Shown one piece after another: positions 45,422-58,600 of a stretch of DNA of 64,000 bases. Position numbers and translations under genes: made by a program. Position 1 is the first letter of the stretch. Each line of letters opens with the position of its first letter. Source of the DNA: Asterochloris sp. CNOR1 (lineage: Eukaryota; Chlorophyta; Trebouxiophyceae; Trebouxiales; Trebouxiaceae); the NCBI GenBank assembly GCA_963969365.1, contig OZ017746.1:3596001-3660000 (forward strand), given 5' to 3'. The notes under the pieces are model-generated. The model was not told the DNA's origin. It made no database searches and worked only from the letters and a program-made list of their open reading frames with translations.

Positions 45422-46282
45422 CCTTGGTGAGCAGAATGCAGCAGGTCCTGTGCAGTGCCACTAAATTCCTATGCCTGAGGCCTGCAGGGGCTGGCAGCAG
45501 CTTGGCAGAGATTCACTTCATCATAAAGTCGTGACAACAGTCCTGCATTACCCACTGAAAAGAAGTAGTGACCACCAATACCCTCCAAATGTGAATGCAC
45601 TTGATATATGACAACCCATGCAACATACGCACTTGGACAGCCAGGGACAAGCTGGGGACTCTTACATACTTGTGTGGTCTGTGCGTGCGTTTGAGGTGCT
45701 TATTCTTGTCTGACGGGCTAAGCGTGGTTGACAGTGCTGCTTGATTTGTGCAACCATAGGCACTGCAAGTTGGGAAGCTGAAAAGTGGGAGCACTGCTGA
45801 AGGAGCGCAATGAATCTTCTGTGAAATTTTGACTGAGGTGTCCTGCGCTCCGCCAGGACTGCCAAGCTCGGCAGCGCACGGCCGCCTGCTGACGGGATGC
45901 CTCACACTTGCTGTGGGGGATGGCAGAACTTGGCCTGCAGGCCACGCCAGCACCGTGACGCAGCAGCCCAAGTTGTGATCTAACAGCGCGATCACAAGAT
46001 GGGAAAGAAATCTGGTGTGGGGAACAATGATGGCAGCTCACCTCAGTGGTCAGGTTCTTGGAAACAGGGTCAATGCCTGCATGTCAGAGAACGGCAGAAT
46101 GCATCAGACAACAGTCTGACAACGATACAGAACCAACAGCAGCAACTAGGACTTGCAACACAGCATGCCCAACGGCTGGCTGGGCGGGGCAGGCACCTAA
46201 GCCGACTTTGCGCAGAATGGGCTCATGCTGTATAGCCTGCTGGGCCTCAGCCACAAAAACTGCACAGCCTGGTGCGAAGCGC
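45422..46282. other. Convergent intergenic region between LRR gene and GT60 gene
   Basis: About 860 bp of presumed 3' UTRs and spacer. The open frames here (for example 45513-45995, minus) lack any recognisable or conserved-looking peptide. A minus-strand TGTAA at 45662-45666 could serve the GT60 transcript but is 617 bp past its stop. No RNA gene or repeat is seen. Confidence 0.5.
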
Positions 46283-49200
46283 TCAGTATGCACCTGCATA
46301 GTCCCAATACTGCTGCAGCGTCCTCTCCTGGCCCATGCCATAGTAGCTGTAGCTGAACTCCGACTCGTCTGTGTCTGTGGGCTTCAGCTCATGATCAATA
46401 TTGAGGATGTAGCGGGCACGGGCATTGCTCTTCTGCTGTACATGCCACCAGTCCTCAGGCCTGTCCCCGTAGACGTTGGGGTTGTCCTTGCGGTTATAGT
46501 GGTGCCACACCTGCAGGGAGGCACGTCCAACAGTCAAGGGGGCAGGGGCATGCAGCAGGGGCATGCATCCAGCAGGCCCAAGCAGGCATGCGCCCTGCGC
46601 TGATGTTCAACCCCACACACTTACAGCAACACATGCAGAGGTGCTGGCAGCATGCTTGTCAAAGCAGCAACTTCTTGACAGGCGTGCCCTCGCAATGTGG
46701 AGGGCTGGTCCTCTGCTGTCACAGTGCAGGCAGCGGTGGTGGCAAGGCGCTGGACATGGACGGTGTCAGGGGTGCAGAGCAAGAGCATGCTGCACAAAAT
46801 TGTGAGCAGGTGATGTGCAGGGACGTTGTGTGCTCACCAGGTTCTCATCTGGGCTGAAGATGTCATAGCCATGGGTCCACATCCTGGCAGAGTGCAGGAT
46901 CTCCTCACCCACAAACATCATGTCAAGGTTAGGGTCTGCAGTGGGAGCAGGCCTCCAGGTCAGCGCACGGTTCTGGTAGAATCATGGCCGCAGCACCAGC
47001 CTGAGCACAGCACAGCAACACAGCACAGGGGCGCAGCACAGAAGCGCATGCCTTTGCGCACCACTCACCAAATGGAACCTCCAGCAGGGACTCTCCAGGC
47101 GCAAAGATGAAGCCTGCCCCTGCAGCATGGCAGCGCACAGCTGGGCAATGAGCTCTGGTGGCTCGAATTTGTGCAGTGCACCTTGTGCTGCGTTCACGCC
47201 TCTGCAGGCAGGAGGTGGCACTCCCAACACAGGTTCCAGCATGGATGGGGCTCCACAGCAGTGGCTGCAGCAGCCTCACCTGTGAAGGGAGTGGGCATGA
47301 ACTGCCCAATCTTGACATCATATGCCAGGGGAGCAAAGGATGGCAGCTTGCTGCCTTCATCCCAGTGGGACTTGCAGATGAGGACGACAGCATTGCCCTC
47401 CTGATCCCAGGAGGGCGGGTAGTGGCTCAGTGCACACTTTTTGGACGGGCACCTGCACAGCACATGAGCAGGCAGTCCAACCCAAGAAGAACTTATTCCA
47501 TACTGCAAGCAAAGAGCTGCATGTGCAGACACCAGGCCTTGCGCAGACCACCCCTGTGCTGCAGTGGCCTGCTGCGATGCGCCCCAAGCATCGCTGGCAC
47601 AGCAGCAGTTGGAAGGCACTCAAGACACCAGAACAAAACAGTGCCGGCTTCTCATGAAGGGGGTGAAATGGAATTGTGGCTACCTTCAGCACGTTCCAGC
47701 CCTGTTGGCACTGGGCCGATGCACAACAACCTGGCGATGTATCAAGCACACCTGGAGGATGTCAGGCAACAAGCGCCCCACCTCTTGTACATTTCAATGA
47801 CCCGATCATCCCACCCCTCCACAAGCTTGCTGTGGCTGTCGATCTGCATGAAGTAGTCCTCATTCTTGAACAAAGACGCTGCTGTGTGGCGGGCCACGGT
47901 GGGGCCTTTGGCCTGCAGGGGCACACAAATCATTTCAGCTGAGAGGGGCCATGCAGAGCTCATGCTGCAGAGGCACTGAATGCCTGCTGCTGTGTTCTGT
48001 GCTGGCTGGGGTTGGCCCGGCGCCAGAACGGCTCTGCTGTTAAGGCTAAGGGTGGAGGCTGCTCACCACATGCCTGCTGAAGTGCTGCCCGCAGCTCAAT
48101 ACAATGGCAGCAGGCCCAGACATCCTGTGCTGTGCTGTCTGCAGGCCTGGCATTGCTGCCCTGTGCTGAGGTCTGCTGTCAGAGAGCGATTGCACCAGCT
48201 TGTCCCTGCTGAACTGCTGGCTGCTGGTGCTAGAATCACATGTCTGTGGTCTACCGCAGACCTCCCCATGCAGTGCGCTGCCAGCTGCGAACCTAGAGTA
48301 GACTTTGCAGTCATTAAGTAAGGTCGTACAACGGCGCACACCATGCAGCAAGGCAGAAAGCTGGTAGGCACAGGCAATGCTGTGGCTTCTGGACATCCAG
48401 ATATTGTGCAGCATGTCTCACCATGAAGTAGGGAACAGTGACGACCTGGATATTCCCGCTGTTAGGGGTCTCCCTGGTCACGCAGGCCTCATGTGGCAGC
48501 TTGATCTGCTGGACCACGGCCGCATGCACACGCTCAGGGTGGCTGGCGTTCAGCATGAGGCTGTGCAGGGTGTCGCTGCACTCAGGATCCCTGCAGGTGG
48601 AAGCAGAAGGTGCAGACGAGCCTGGCTGAGGCTTGCACAGGCCAACAGTAAGGGGAGACAGCTATGTCAGGCTGGCCTCTAATATGTGGCTGCTTCTGGC
48701 AGGTCTGGCATGGGCACAACCTCAAGCCTGTGTGGGTGGATTGTGCTTGTCGATCTGGCAGGCAGCATGGTAAGGCTGCCACATGGCTGCCTCACATGAG
48801 TGGCTGCTGCTGAGAAGTCTGATATGATGCACAACCTGCCTGATCAATCATAGTCAAGTGACCAGTGCTGGCAGCGCTGGCAGGGAGCAGGGCGCTCAAA
48901 TGGCTGGTCACAGTGGCATGGCTGCTGCTGGCAGCTTCAACAGCAAACACAAGCTTGGCTGGCTCAAGTGGCTGCTTGGATGCTCATTCCTGCTGCTGTG
49001 CCCTGCAGATGCAGCTCCTGGCAGCACAACATGGCAGCTTAAGACTCACCTGTAGCCTGCGATCGATACAAAGATGGTAGGCAGTCGTGCTTTGGATGCA
49101 GCTGGTGGCTGTGCAGCCTCTGGCTCTGGCTCCCGCACTGGTGGCTGCTGGGGCGCCTGGGCAGCCTGCAGGGCCTGCTCCTCAGCTGTGCGGGGCGTAG

Positions 49201-49721
49201 AGGGAATGCTGGGCGTGAAGCTGGGGTCAATCATCTCCGACTCCCGTAGCGTGCGGGTGTGGGGCTGCTCCACCAGGGGTTCTGGTGCCTGCCGCCCCTG
49301 CACGCAGGACAGCTCAGAAGGTGTGGATACGCATCATATGACAGCAGCGTGTGGGGCAGTGGAGCACAGCCATAAAGCAGAATGTGTATGCTCAGCAAAA
49401 CATGCCTGCACAGGGCACCTGATGCAGAACTGTGCAGCGTTTAAGCTCAGGGGGCGGACCGCAGGTGGTCCCTGCTGGAATTGATGCCGCCACAATTCAA
49501 ATCTCCTGGCCGCTGCAGCTGTGCACCGACAATGCTGTGCGAGACAGAACTCCCAAAGTCAAGCAGGACCCTGCCATAGAGACACCATGGCACATGCTGC
49601 CCGCCAATGACACAATCCTCACGATTACCTGCCAGAACACCACTCCCAGCATCAGCAGCATTGTTAGGCAGGCCAGCAGGAAACTGCTGGGTTTGCCATC
49701 AATCTTGACATTCAACTCCAT
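46283..49721 (-). CDS. GT60-family glycosyltransferase (Skp1 GlcNAc-transferase-like)
   Basis: Matches the GlcNAc-transferase family that includes Dictyostelium Gnt1, which adds GlcNAc to hydroxyproline of Skp1; the algal acceptor is unknown. The ATG at 49721 gives MELNVKIDGKPS and a membrane anchor (FLLACLTMLLMLGVVFWQ). A Pro/Gln/Glu-rich stem (49080-49300) leads to LPTIFVSIAGYR, then DPECSDTLHSLMLNASHPER (48530-48595). VPYFM joins AKGPTVARHTAASLF, and NEDYFMQIDSHSKLVEGWD holds the family metal-binding-type acidic motif (about 47810-47865). AGFIFAPGESLLEVPFG, VGEEI and WTHGYDIFSPDENL follow (about 46845-46925), then VWHHYNRKDNPNVYG (46465-46510). The end at QQYWDYAGAY-stop (46283) is slightly uncertain. 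Type II topology suggests the secretory pathway rather than the cytosol. Confidence 0.82.
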
Positions 49722-50007
49722 GCTGAGGTGCTGCTCAGCAGAGGTCACAGGCCCTCTGGCTAGGCCTTCAACCCTGTGGCGACCAGGTACACGTAGCGGC
49801 TGGCGTCGCAAGGTGAGGCCTGCTGCCTGAGGGTGGGTAAATGCTGGCACAACTCCAGTGGCGGGACCTAAATGAATAAGAAAATGTCTGGACCCTGCCT
49901 GGCAAGAGCGGTTCTGGGGCCGATGATCCCCTGATGGCTTGCATAGGGCCTGGATCAGCCCTGGGAATCGCTGCATAGACAGGCCCCTCTCATCAAGGGC
50001 TGCAACC
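49722..50007. promoter_or_regulatory. Divergent 5' region of GT60 and FkbM-like genes
   Basis: 286 bp between opposite-facing start codons at 49721 and 50008. No TATA element was recognised. The upstream end of the second gene is itself uncertain, so the spacer may be shorter or longer. Confidence 0.4.
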
Positions 50008-52123
50008 ATGCACCTCATGAATACATGTATACTGCTGGGCATGGCAATGCGGACAGGGGAGGTTGTTGCAATTCCTCTGCGAGACCTGGAGCAGTCTGGT
50101 TGCTTGGAGTTCAGAGTGAGCTTATTCAGCACCTGTCTGTCTTCTGACCCCCAGCTATGCACAGGCCAGATGATGGCAGCTTGCTCAAAGCTCCTGTGCA
50201 TCATCCTGAGCAGAACAGGCTGAACGCACCTGCAGCGCATCACACAGCACATGTAGCACTGCCGGAGCCGGCAGGGCAGGTTGCTGCCAGCCAGGCATGT
50301 CACTGTCAGGCTGCCCCAAGTTTTTGTTTGCAGCTGATCTGAATGTATTTGCCTCACTGCCATGCAGGAGTATCACAGCAGCGCATGGGAGCAGCGCTGG
50401 CTGGCCGATGTTGACAATCTGCAGAAGGACGCCTGCAATGCCATGAAGCAGGACGCAGAGCTGGGCAAGCACTGGGTGGAGCAGGCCCATCTGGCACATG
50501 AGAGCAATTATCTGCCAAACAACTCCCTCTGGAGCTACTTCGAGTATGCAAACGCCTGCCACGAGGGGCAGCACCTGTTCATTCCCATTGAGCCACTCGT
50601 AAGCAGCCCTAAACTTGAGCACACCTGTGATGATGCAGTCTGCAGGAGTGGTCTACTACACAGTTGCCATGTACACTCTATGCTGGCCTGCCGACAACCC
50701 TGTCCTGCCTTCAAGGTGCAGCCGGCATTCCAGGCTTGCTGCTGTGACTGGCATGCCTCATCAGCAGAAAGGTGGGACCAAAGAAGCTAAGGTCAATGCA
50801 GCTGAGCCCCTTGCGGACTCAGGACCTGCCACATCCTTCAGCCGCTGCACCAGCTGCTTCCTTGCAGCCTGCTTCACAGATGTCCTCACAGCCTTCTTCT
50901 TGACATTGAGACTCTGTGCAGCTGGTGCCCTGCAGGTGGGACTCCTGCGACACCCTTTCGGTCACCCTGACTGCTTCATTGAGGACTACTCTGATCTGCA
51001 CATTGAGAACCGGTCCTACGTGCTGCCCATGCCGCTGTCCTCGCAGCTGAGCAGCCGCATCTACCCCGGCAAGCGCTACCTGATCGAGGCTGGCTGCTCT
51101 AACGTGTATAATGGCTCCCTGGAGTGGTTTGTTGGTGAGGCCTGCCTGAGATGCATGTCTCTGATTTGGTCAGTCCGTCAGGACGGTCAGCTCACAACTT
51201 GCTGAAAGCTGCGTTTCCACCCACATGTCTAGGAAAGGAAAATGCGTAGGGCCTGCTTCGCATGTTCTCAAAGGTCAGCTGTGTCTGCTCTGCCAGCACA
51301 TGAGGGCTCGCGCCTGTCGTGAAGCATGCCTCATGTGCATGTGCATGTGTGGTCCCCAGCATGGCTGGCCAGCTGCAGCGCATGTCTGAGGCCTTTCATA
51401 TCTTTACCAGACTGGCCCAAGATGTGCATCAGACCTGCTGCTGCAGATGCTTACCAACAGCGTGGGTTTAACTTTGATGAGATTTGGGCTTGGGAACTAG
51501 GCGCAGTCGACCCCACCACCTTCTGGGCGTCCATCCCTGACCACATTGTGCCTAAACTACATTTCTATAATTCTGGAGTGGATGCTGACTTTAAAAGTCC
51601 AGCAAACCCTGTGAACATCATCAGGTATGGTGGACAGGGCAGGCTTGTCTCGTCTGCTGCAACTCTGCCGATTAGGTACACTGATGCCTGCCGACTGCTT
51701 GTTGGCACTGCCCTGCAAGCTGCAGCATGCTCTGCAGGGACACTGCACAGCCAGGAGACTTGTTTGTAATGAAACTGGTGAGTCCCTTGCAGCGGCTGAT
51801 GGCTGCTGCGTGACGCTGTGCAAGCACTGCCCCTCTATGAAACCGCCTTTCAAAGTGTGCTGCCAGCCACTGTTCAGTCCCAGGACCACATGACTTGCCT
51901 GCAGGACATCGACGCAGAGTGGCTGGAGCAGGCCATCATGTCTGCGCTTCAGGAGCATGGCCTGCTCGGCCACATTGCAGAGTTGATGTTTGAGCAGCAC
52001 TTTAGCGGCACGAAAGAGATGGACAGACATTTTGGCTCAAATCTTGCCACAAATCTGCCTAAAGTACTGGACAATTTTGTTTCTCTGCGCCGGCGGGGAG
52101 TCAGGCTGCACTACTGGCCCTGA
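50008..52123 (+). CDS. FkbM-like putative methyltransferase, function unknown
   Basis: An algal/protist-type protein that I can only place near FkbM-like SAM methyltransferases. Exon 1 (ATG 50008, MHLMNTCILLGMAMRTGEV) splices in phase 0 to EYHSSAWEQRWLADVD (from 50369), which ends FIPIEPL. The next exon starts VGLLRHPFGHPDCF and includes YPGKRYLIEAGCSNVYNG (51063-51115), like an FkbM SAM-binding start. The next ends NPVNII (about 51624). A tiny exon (51738-51775, DTAQPGDLFVMKL) joins DIDAEWLEQAIMSAL, restoring the KLDID motif. The C terminus RRRGVRLHYWP stops at 52123. The tiny exon was found by splice-phase logic. Exon 1 is the weakest part. Confidence 0.6.
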
Positions 52124-52613
52124 CACAGCAGCTGAGTTAGACACCTATTGAGCTGTCTTTTCGGTCGCTGTAGCCCCCTGGGAACCTCATGAACTGCTTG
52201 TTGCCTCACTGAATGGTGCCTTGAACATGCTCAGAGCCATTTAAGTTGTGTTTGAGTGACCAGTACTGCCATCGGCTGGTGATTACACCCTGCCTTGCAT
52301 GTTGCCACCCCTTGCATTTTGCTGGCAAACATCGGCGCGTCAGCAGGTGACTTTGGCCTCAGGGATGAATGCACTTTGTCCACTCTCTGGTGCTGGCCTT
52401 TTTGGTCGCCCAGACTCTTGGTGAGATGTCTTCTGTACATGACAGAGGACTTGCTGTTTGGTGGCAACATTGTGCTGTCAGCTGCGTTGGTAAGGGGGCT
52501 CAGCAAGCAATTGAAGGGTAGCCAGGTTTGACCATACATGTTCATGCACAGGGCATGGACCGAGATAGGTCAGGCTTTGGAGATCTTGCTGTGAGCAGCG
52601 CCCTGTCGGTCCG
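52124..52613. other. Spacer between FkbM-like gene and kleisin gene
   Basis: 490 bp in a tandem (+/+) arrangement. No conserved coding segment, repeat or RNA gene is evident, and no TGTAA or TATA box was noticed. It must hold the 3' end of one gene and the promoter of the next. Confidence 0.45.
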
Positions 52614-55600
52614 ATGTTTTTCTCTCACGATCTGCTGTCGAAGAGCAGCCCTCTGGCAGCGATCTGGTACACATAAGGAGTTCCCTCCTTCTGCCTGGAA
52701 ACTCCACTGTAGCCCTGCCTAGCCCCTGACTTCGTGAGAACAATGCAGGCTGGCTGCGAATGGCTCAAAGATGAACAAGAGGAAGGTGATGGGCGTCAAC
52801 GTGGTCGAAAGCTGGTGACTTGATGCTACACAACAGCTTGCAGAGGGCCCATGTGCAGCTGTGGCCCACTCTGATGCCTGACTTAGCACAAGTGAGCATC
52901 AGGATCATACTCTGCGCCCCTCGTGCAGCAACAAAATCATCCAGCCAGATGTGGCGCAGTCCCTCAGGCTGGCGGCCACTCTCGTGAATGGCGTGGTCGT
53001 CGTTTTCAACAGACAAACCACCGTTCTGATTGGTGAGCAATGCAGCATGCACTTGATTGCTCCCCCCTGGCGCAGCCTCACAGCACCTGCTTGCACTCAA
53101 ATGAGTGATTGCAAGGTGGCAGCACACTGTCCCGTGTATCTGGGGCGGCTCAGCAGATGCACTCTGCACGCTTGAAATGCACTTCTGACACTGAGGTGCA
53201 TGCCCGCCTGCAGAAGACTGCCGGCAGGTCATGGTGAGTCTCACTGTGCAGCACGAGCTCAGCAGTAGTCTGGGTTTGCCTGGATAAGCAGCTGCTGACA
53301 GTGACACCACCTGTGTCTGTACAGTGCAAGCTCCAGGCTGCTGCTGTCAAGGCCCCTGCAGAAGACATAAAGCTGGCCAAGAACAGGGAGAAGGCGAGGT
53401 CAGAGGCCTATAAGCTCGCACATTATGCTTGCATTGATTGTTTTCATGTTCTGATATCAGCAACGGCCTGAGCACCTCTGCGCTCTAGCTGCCTGTGCAT
53501 GAATACAGAATCAGCAGTACAGTGTTCGGGGCCAGTGAATCCCAGTGAGAGCTGTAGCTCCTTTTTGAAGCGTGAGGAGTTCCCAGCAGTGCTATGCTTG
53601 CACAGTATGGCTGAACACAACATCGAACAGGCTGGCGCCCTGCTGCAGGGTGGATGCCATCACCCTGCCTGAGGTGGTTCTGGAGAATTGGGCCCACTTG
53701 GCAGACATGCCTGTCACCCAGCTGGACCTGGCAGCGCTGGCTGAGGAGGAGCCCATGGTGAGTACTGGCTAGTGCTGGCTTCTGTGTCTGCAACTTCAAG
53801 GGGTGTCTGCCACAGCCTGGGTTATACCAAGGCAGGCCCACAGCAGTACCAAGTGTCCAGCATGCTGCTGTAAAGACTTGCGGAGAGCATTCACCTTGCT
53901 GCTTGGGCATGCAGTAGCTGCCCAGCAACACGCCCGTCTAACTGTCGTGGCACAAGTCACGACACAGCAGGCCTCTTTGCAGCACTTTCGCTGATCTTTT
54001 GCTGCAGCCCAGCCATCTGATGGTCCTGAGCTCTGCTCCCCCTGGCAGCCCTGGAAGTGACCGCAGGCTCCTGGCACCGCCTGTACACCTCATGCTGGAC
54101 GAGTCAGACGTCTTCATGAACCCCCTCTTTCAGTGAGCAGACGCAGCAGTGCACGTAGCAGCTGGGTTGACATCGCACTTAACCCCTGTCCTCGCCTGTG
54201 GCTAAGGTATAGTGCGCTGTCGAGCCTACAGCACTAGGGCTCAGTACTGTCGTTCTCTCAGAACGGCCAGTTGCCTCCGCGTGCTCTCAGCAGGCCTTGC
54301 GCAGTATGCACGAGCCTCAACCTGGGCAGTTTGGGCGAGCGCACCGCTTGCACATGTGCCCTCAATGCCTCAGGTCCTCACTACGGGGCCCACTGTGCAG
54401 CTTGCAGGGTGACACCTCCTTGCCGCCTTTTCAGCTGACTCAACTGTCTTTCCCTGAAGGGATGAGCTGGACATAGCAGGCAGGCCAACCTTGGGCATCG
54501 GTTTGTCTTTGCCTGAGGTCCACGGGTGCCTGTGCCTGCAGGGACGAGCCAGAGACTTTTGGTGGAGGATTTCAGAACGAGATGGACATGCCAGGCGCAG
54601 CCTCCGCAGGCCCTGCAGGGAAGCCAGAAATGGACTACAACCTGGGGGGCTATGATGCCTGGGACGCGCCAGAGGTGCCTGAGCAGTTTGGAGATGTGGC
54701 AGCAGATGGTGGGCCGCCGCCTGGGGCGGATGACCCTGCACTGGCGATGCAGGCAGGCGCCAGTGCAAAGGAGTCTGACAGGGCACCTGCTCAGCACAGT
54801 GAGTCAGCACTGATTTGCTTCATGGAAGCAGATGCCCAATTGAGGCAGCATGCGCCAGCTGAAACAGCAATGTTGCCTGATGTAAGCTTGAAAGGGGCCA
54901 ACATACTGGGGTCGAGCTCTCCCCGAGGTGTACCACTGATGCAAAAATGCCTAGTCTGGCCCATTGATTTTCAATTCCTGCAGGCGGCCAGATGGATCTG
55001 GTAGCCATGCTGGCAAGCGAGGAGGACACTGCACAGCGTCAGCAGGCACAGCAGTTGCACGACGCACCAGCCAGGCAGGCACAGGTGTGACTCACAGCTG
55101 AGCAAGACAGGGTACAACCCCTGAGCTCATACAGGTCAACCAGTCCATCCCAAGCTTGCCAGTCATAAAGGGAAGCCCCAGTCACCTGTCTCATGTGCTT
55201 CTGCTTTGTCTTGATGGGGCCAGAGCATCACAGTGGCACACTCACTGTCCAGGCAGCCAGTGCAAAGCCAGTTGCATACTGCTGCAGGCAAAGAGCAAGA
55301 AGAGGAAAGCTGGCCCCAATGTGGACGAGCAGGTTAGGCTGGACCAGAAGGTAAGGGGTGCAAGACTATCACGCTGATGCTGCCAGGCCATGATCAGCTG
55401 CAGAGCTTGAAGGATGTGCTTGGACCCCTGGGGCCCATGACACAGCTCTGACAGCCTGCATCTGGACAACATGAACGCAGCACAAAATCCTGTTACTTCA
55501 CTCCCTGCTGGCACCTGTCAAGCTGCACCTGAGGCACTGTGGGCAGCTTACCATTCGATTCTGGAACATTTGCATGCACAGCCTGACCATGCTCTAGCTG

Positions 55601-58600
55601 ACAGTGGTTGGCAGCAGTCTGTACTGCAGCCCAAGCTGCAGAGCACACCCTGCAGCACAGCCGTGCATGAATGCCTCAAGCTCAGCAGCATCCCAGCTCC
55701 TGGTCCCACATGCTGCAGGTCTTCAGGGCCTGGCTCTCAGACACCAGCGAGACAGTAACATTTCGGCCAAAACGCACCTGCCTGGCAGACATCGCCAACA
55801 CACTGCCGGCAGATGTAGCACGCCAGGTCAAGCCACTGACTGCCAAGCAGCTGCTGACAGCCAGCCCTGCCACAGCAGCTATGGGGGGCTGGGAATACTG
55901 CCCAGAGCTGCTGCAGCTCTTTCACGATGCCATTGCCCACAAGCCAGGTGATGCCCCGCTTTGAAAGCATGCACAGCCTGTTGACAATACTGTCATGCAA
56001 GGTGGCACGGGCTGCCTGCTGCAGCACTGGGTGCTGCATTGCGCTTCTGCCGCCAATGGCAGTGCCCAGAGCTGCTGCAGCTGTTTTATGACACCATCGC
56101 CCCCAAGTCAGATGATGCACTTCGTGGAAGGCCAGATGTGCTTGCTGAGAGCGTCAACTCTGAGCAGTGAAGTGGAGTGTGCAGCCACACATCCGTGATG
56201 TGCGCAGCCTGACATCCCCGGCTGCGCTTAGAGTTGGACCCACTCAGCATCACATGCTGCCTGCAGCCAGCAAGGCCAACAACAACTACCTCAAGGTGGG
56301 TCATTTCGACAGCAGCATGTGCAGCAGGTGCACTGACGAGTGCAGCTCCTGCCTGCAGGGCCCAGGCACCCTGCCTCGTCGCCAAATCCTGCCTCTCTGG
56401 AGCAGCAGGAGGCTGGAGCAGCGCTGGATGCTGGCATGCATGGGGCCACGCCCTACTATGACGGCCTGGATGAGCTGGGTGGGGGCTACGACCCAGGTGG
56501 GTGGACACCAGCAAACGCTGCACAGCCAGCCCGAGGGATGCACACAGGTGTTGAAGGCTGAAGGGTGCTCATGCCTGCGTGCTTGGCAGCAGCAGCCCTG
56601 CCTGCTGCAATCATAGCACTGCCAATGCTCACAACAGTTGCAGTTGTCAGAGCAGCATGGCATCAGGGCTGCCCTGCATTCAGCTTTTCATGGAGGTAGC
56701 AGATCTGGGACGCCATCCGCAGGCTCTGCTGCATATGCCTGCTGCATATGACTTCAGCTTCTACCACATCTGCTTTGTCTGCCACACTCAGGGTGTCGCA
56801 TGCTGCCTGCCGCAGGCAACATGGAGGCTGACTTTGCGGTGGGAGTGGACGCTGCTGGCATGGCGCTGGAGGATGTTGAGCCAGAAAGGTGCAGCACTGC
56901 TTCCCTGTCTGGCATGGCCTTGGCTCTCTCCCCCCACGCCACCCCTTCCCAAGGGTGACTGCACTGTTCTGGAGCCACAAACTTCAGCGTGAGCACTGGG
57001 CTCCCCCCAAATGATGTGCCAAGCACCATTTGTATTTTGAGCAAGAGGTGGCTTCAGCTCTCAATGCACAAACAAAGCTGTCAGTGTGGCTGGTGTGCAG
57101 GCTGAGGAGGGAGGTCACCCCAGCAGCCATGAACGCGGAGCAGGCGCTGCAGCTGGGCCTGACTCCTGGCTCCAGCACCTACTCAGGTAACATCTGCTGG
57201 CCAACCACTGACCTGCGCAGCTGACAGTGAAAGCCTGAATTGGGCCATGACGCTGCCTGCATCGCCCTGGGCAGCAGAGTCTGATAAGCCTAGCTTGAGG
57301 ACAGCTCAGCAGGGCAGGAGCCAATGCCTGTCGTTCTTGCACATGCTATGGTCCAGTGCGGAGCACGTGACTCAGCCTGCCTGATCTTCTGCAATCTCTG
57401 ACTGGCTGTGCAGCCACAGCACCTATGGACTCACTGCAAACGCAGGCCTGGAGCATTCCCGGAGGCAGCACAGCAGCATGAGGCTGGAGCCTGGCTCACG
57501 ACCTGGAGAGTCTGGGAGGTCAGCTGCTGTACAGTGGCTGCGTCTTCACACCCACAGCTGCAGTTCATTGCTTATCCGCAATGTCTTGCTAGACTAACCA
57601 TAGCCGCAAACAGCCAACAGCCTGCTCTTGGTCCATCAGTGCTTGGTGCTGCTGTCCTGACTGTGTGTCCTGTACAACAGCTGGGGTATGCTCCCACAGA
57701 CTGTCAGGAGTAATGGCACTTGGCTGCCACAGCTCATATGCATCGTCTGCAGGCGACATGTTGCCTAACCCTGCACAAGTACCATGTCAGGCCAGCAATC
57801 TGCCTCAGCTGCCATATGCCTGCCTTTGTCTGCCCTTGGGCGCTGCAGCCAGCATGCTGGACCATGCCATTACAAGCCTGCCAAGCTGCTTGGGCAGACA
57901 CGCTGATGGCACCTTCATGCTCCTGCAGACCCTTTCAGGCCGGCTGCCTGAGTGGACTGCCATTCTTTCGCTCATGAGGGTTCTGCTGCACTTACTTCAC
58001 CTCAACTCAACAACTCTCCCCACAGCATCTGTCTGGCCCGCGCAGTGTCCCAGTGATGCACTGGCTTCTTTGACCATGCCTTGAAGTCTCATCGCTCCCA
58101 GAGGTGCCTGCTGATATTTTGGCATGCAGGCCCCCTTCTAGGCGCACCGCTTGCCCAAGCAGCTCGCCTGCTGCAGAAACTTGACTTACAAGGGTACTGC
58201 TGCCTCGCCCTGCCTGTGCGTTGACCCCAGCAGGCATGCCCGGCCCCTGCAGGTCCTCCCAGGGGCGCTGCCTGCCCAACGTGAATGAGATGATGGACGG
58301 AGTTCTGGACGAGGCAGGCGAGGTGCAGGAGCGCCTGAGCAGCCTTCTGGGGCCTCCAGAAGGTCAGAACCTGCACTTGGCTTCCCTGCAACTGGTGGCA
58401 GGCTGTTGTTCAGCAGTCACTGCAGGCACAGCACGAAAGGCACAGCGCCTCCTGGAAGCGTCACAGCCGGGTGTCTGCCCTGGACATGCACCCTGTGCTA
58501 AGAGTGCTGTGCTGGTGTGCATCTGTCGGCATCGTCCCTGCCACTGTTGGCATTACCCGTGCCACTGCGCATTGAACCAAATGCACTGCGCTCTTTTGCT

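Noticed and set aside
45513-45995. 160-codon minus-strand open frame
   Set aside because: No recognisable motif, atypical composition, and it sits in the convergent 3' spacer; probably chance in GC-rich DNA.
46084-46282. Extra C-terminal exon of the GT60 gene
   Set aside because: No splice choice gave a family-like continuation; the stop after DYAGAY is accepted.
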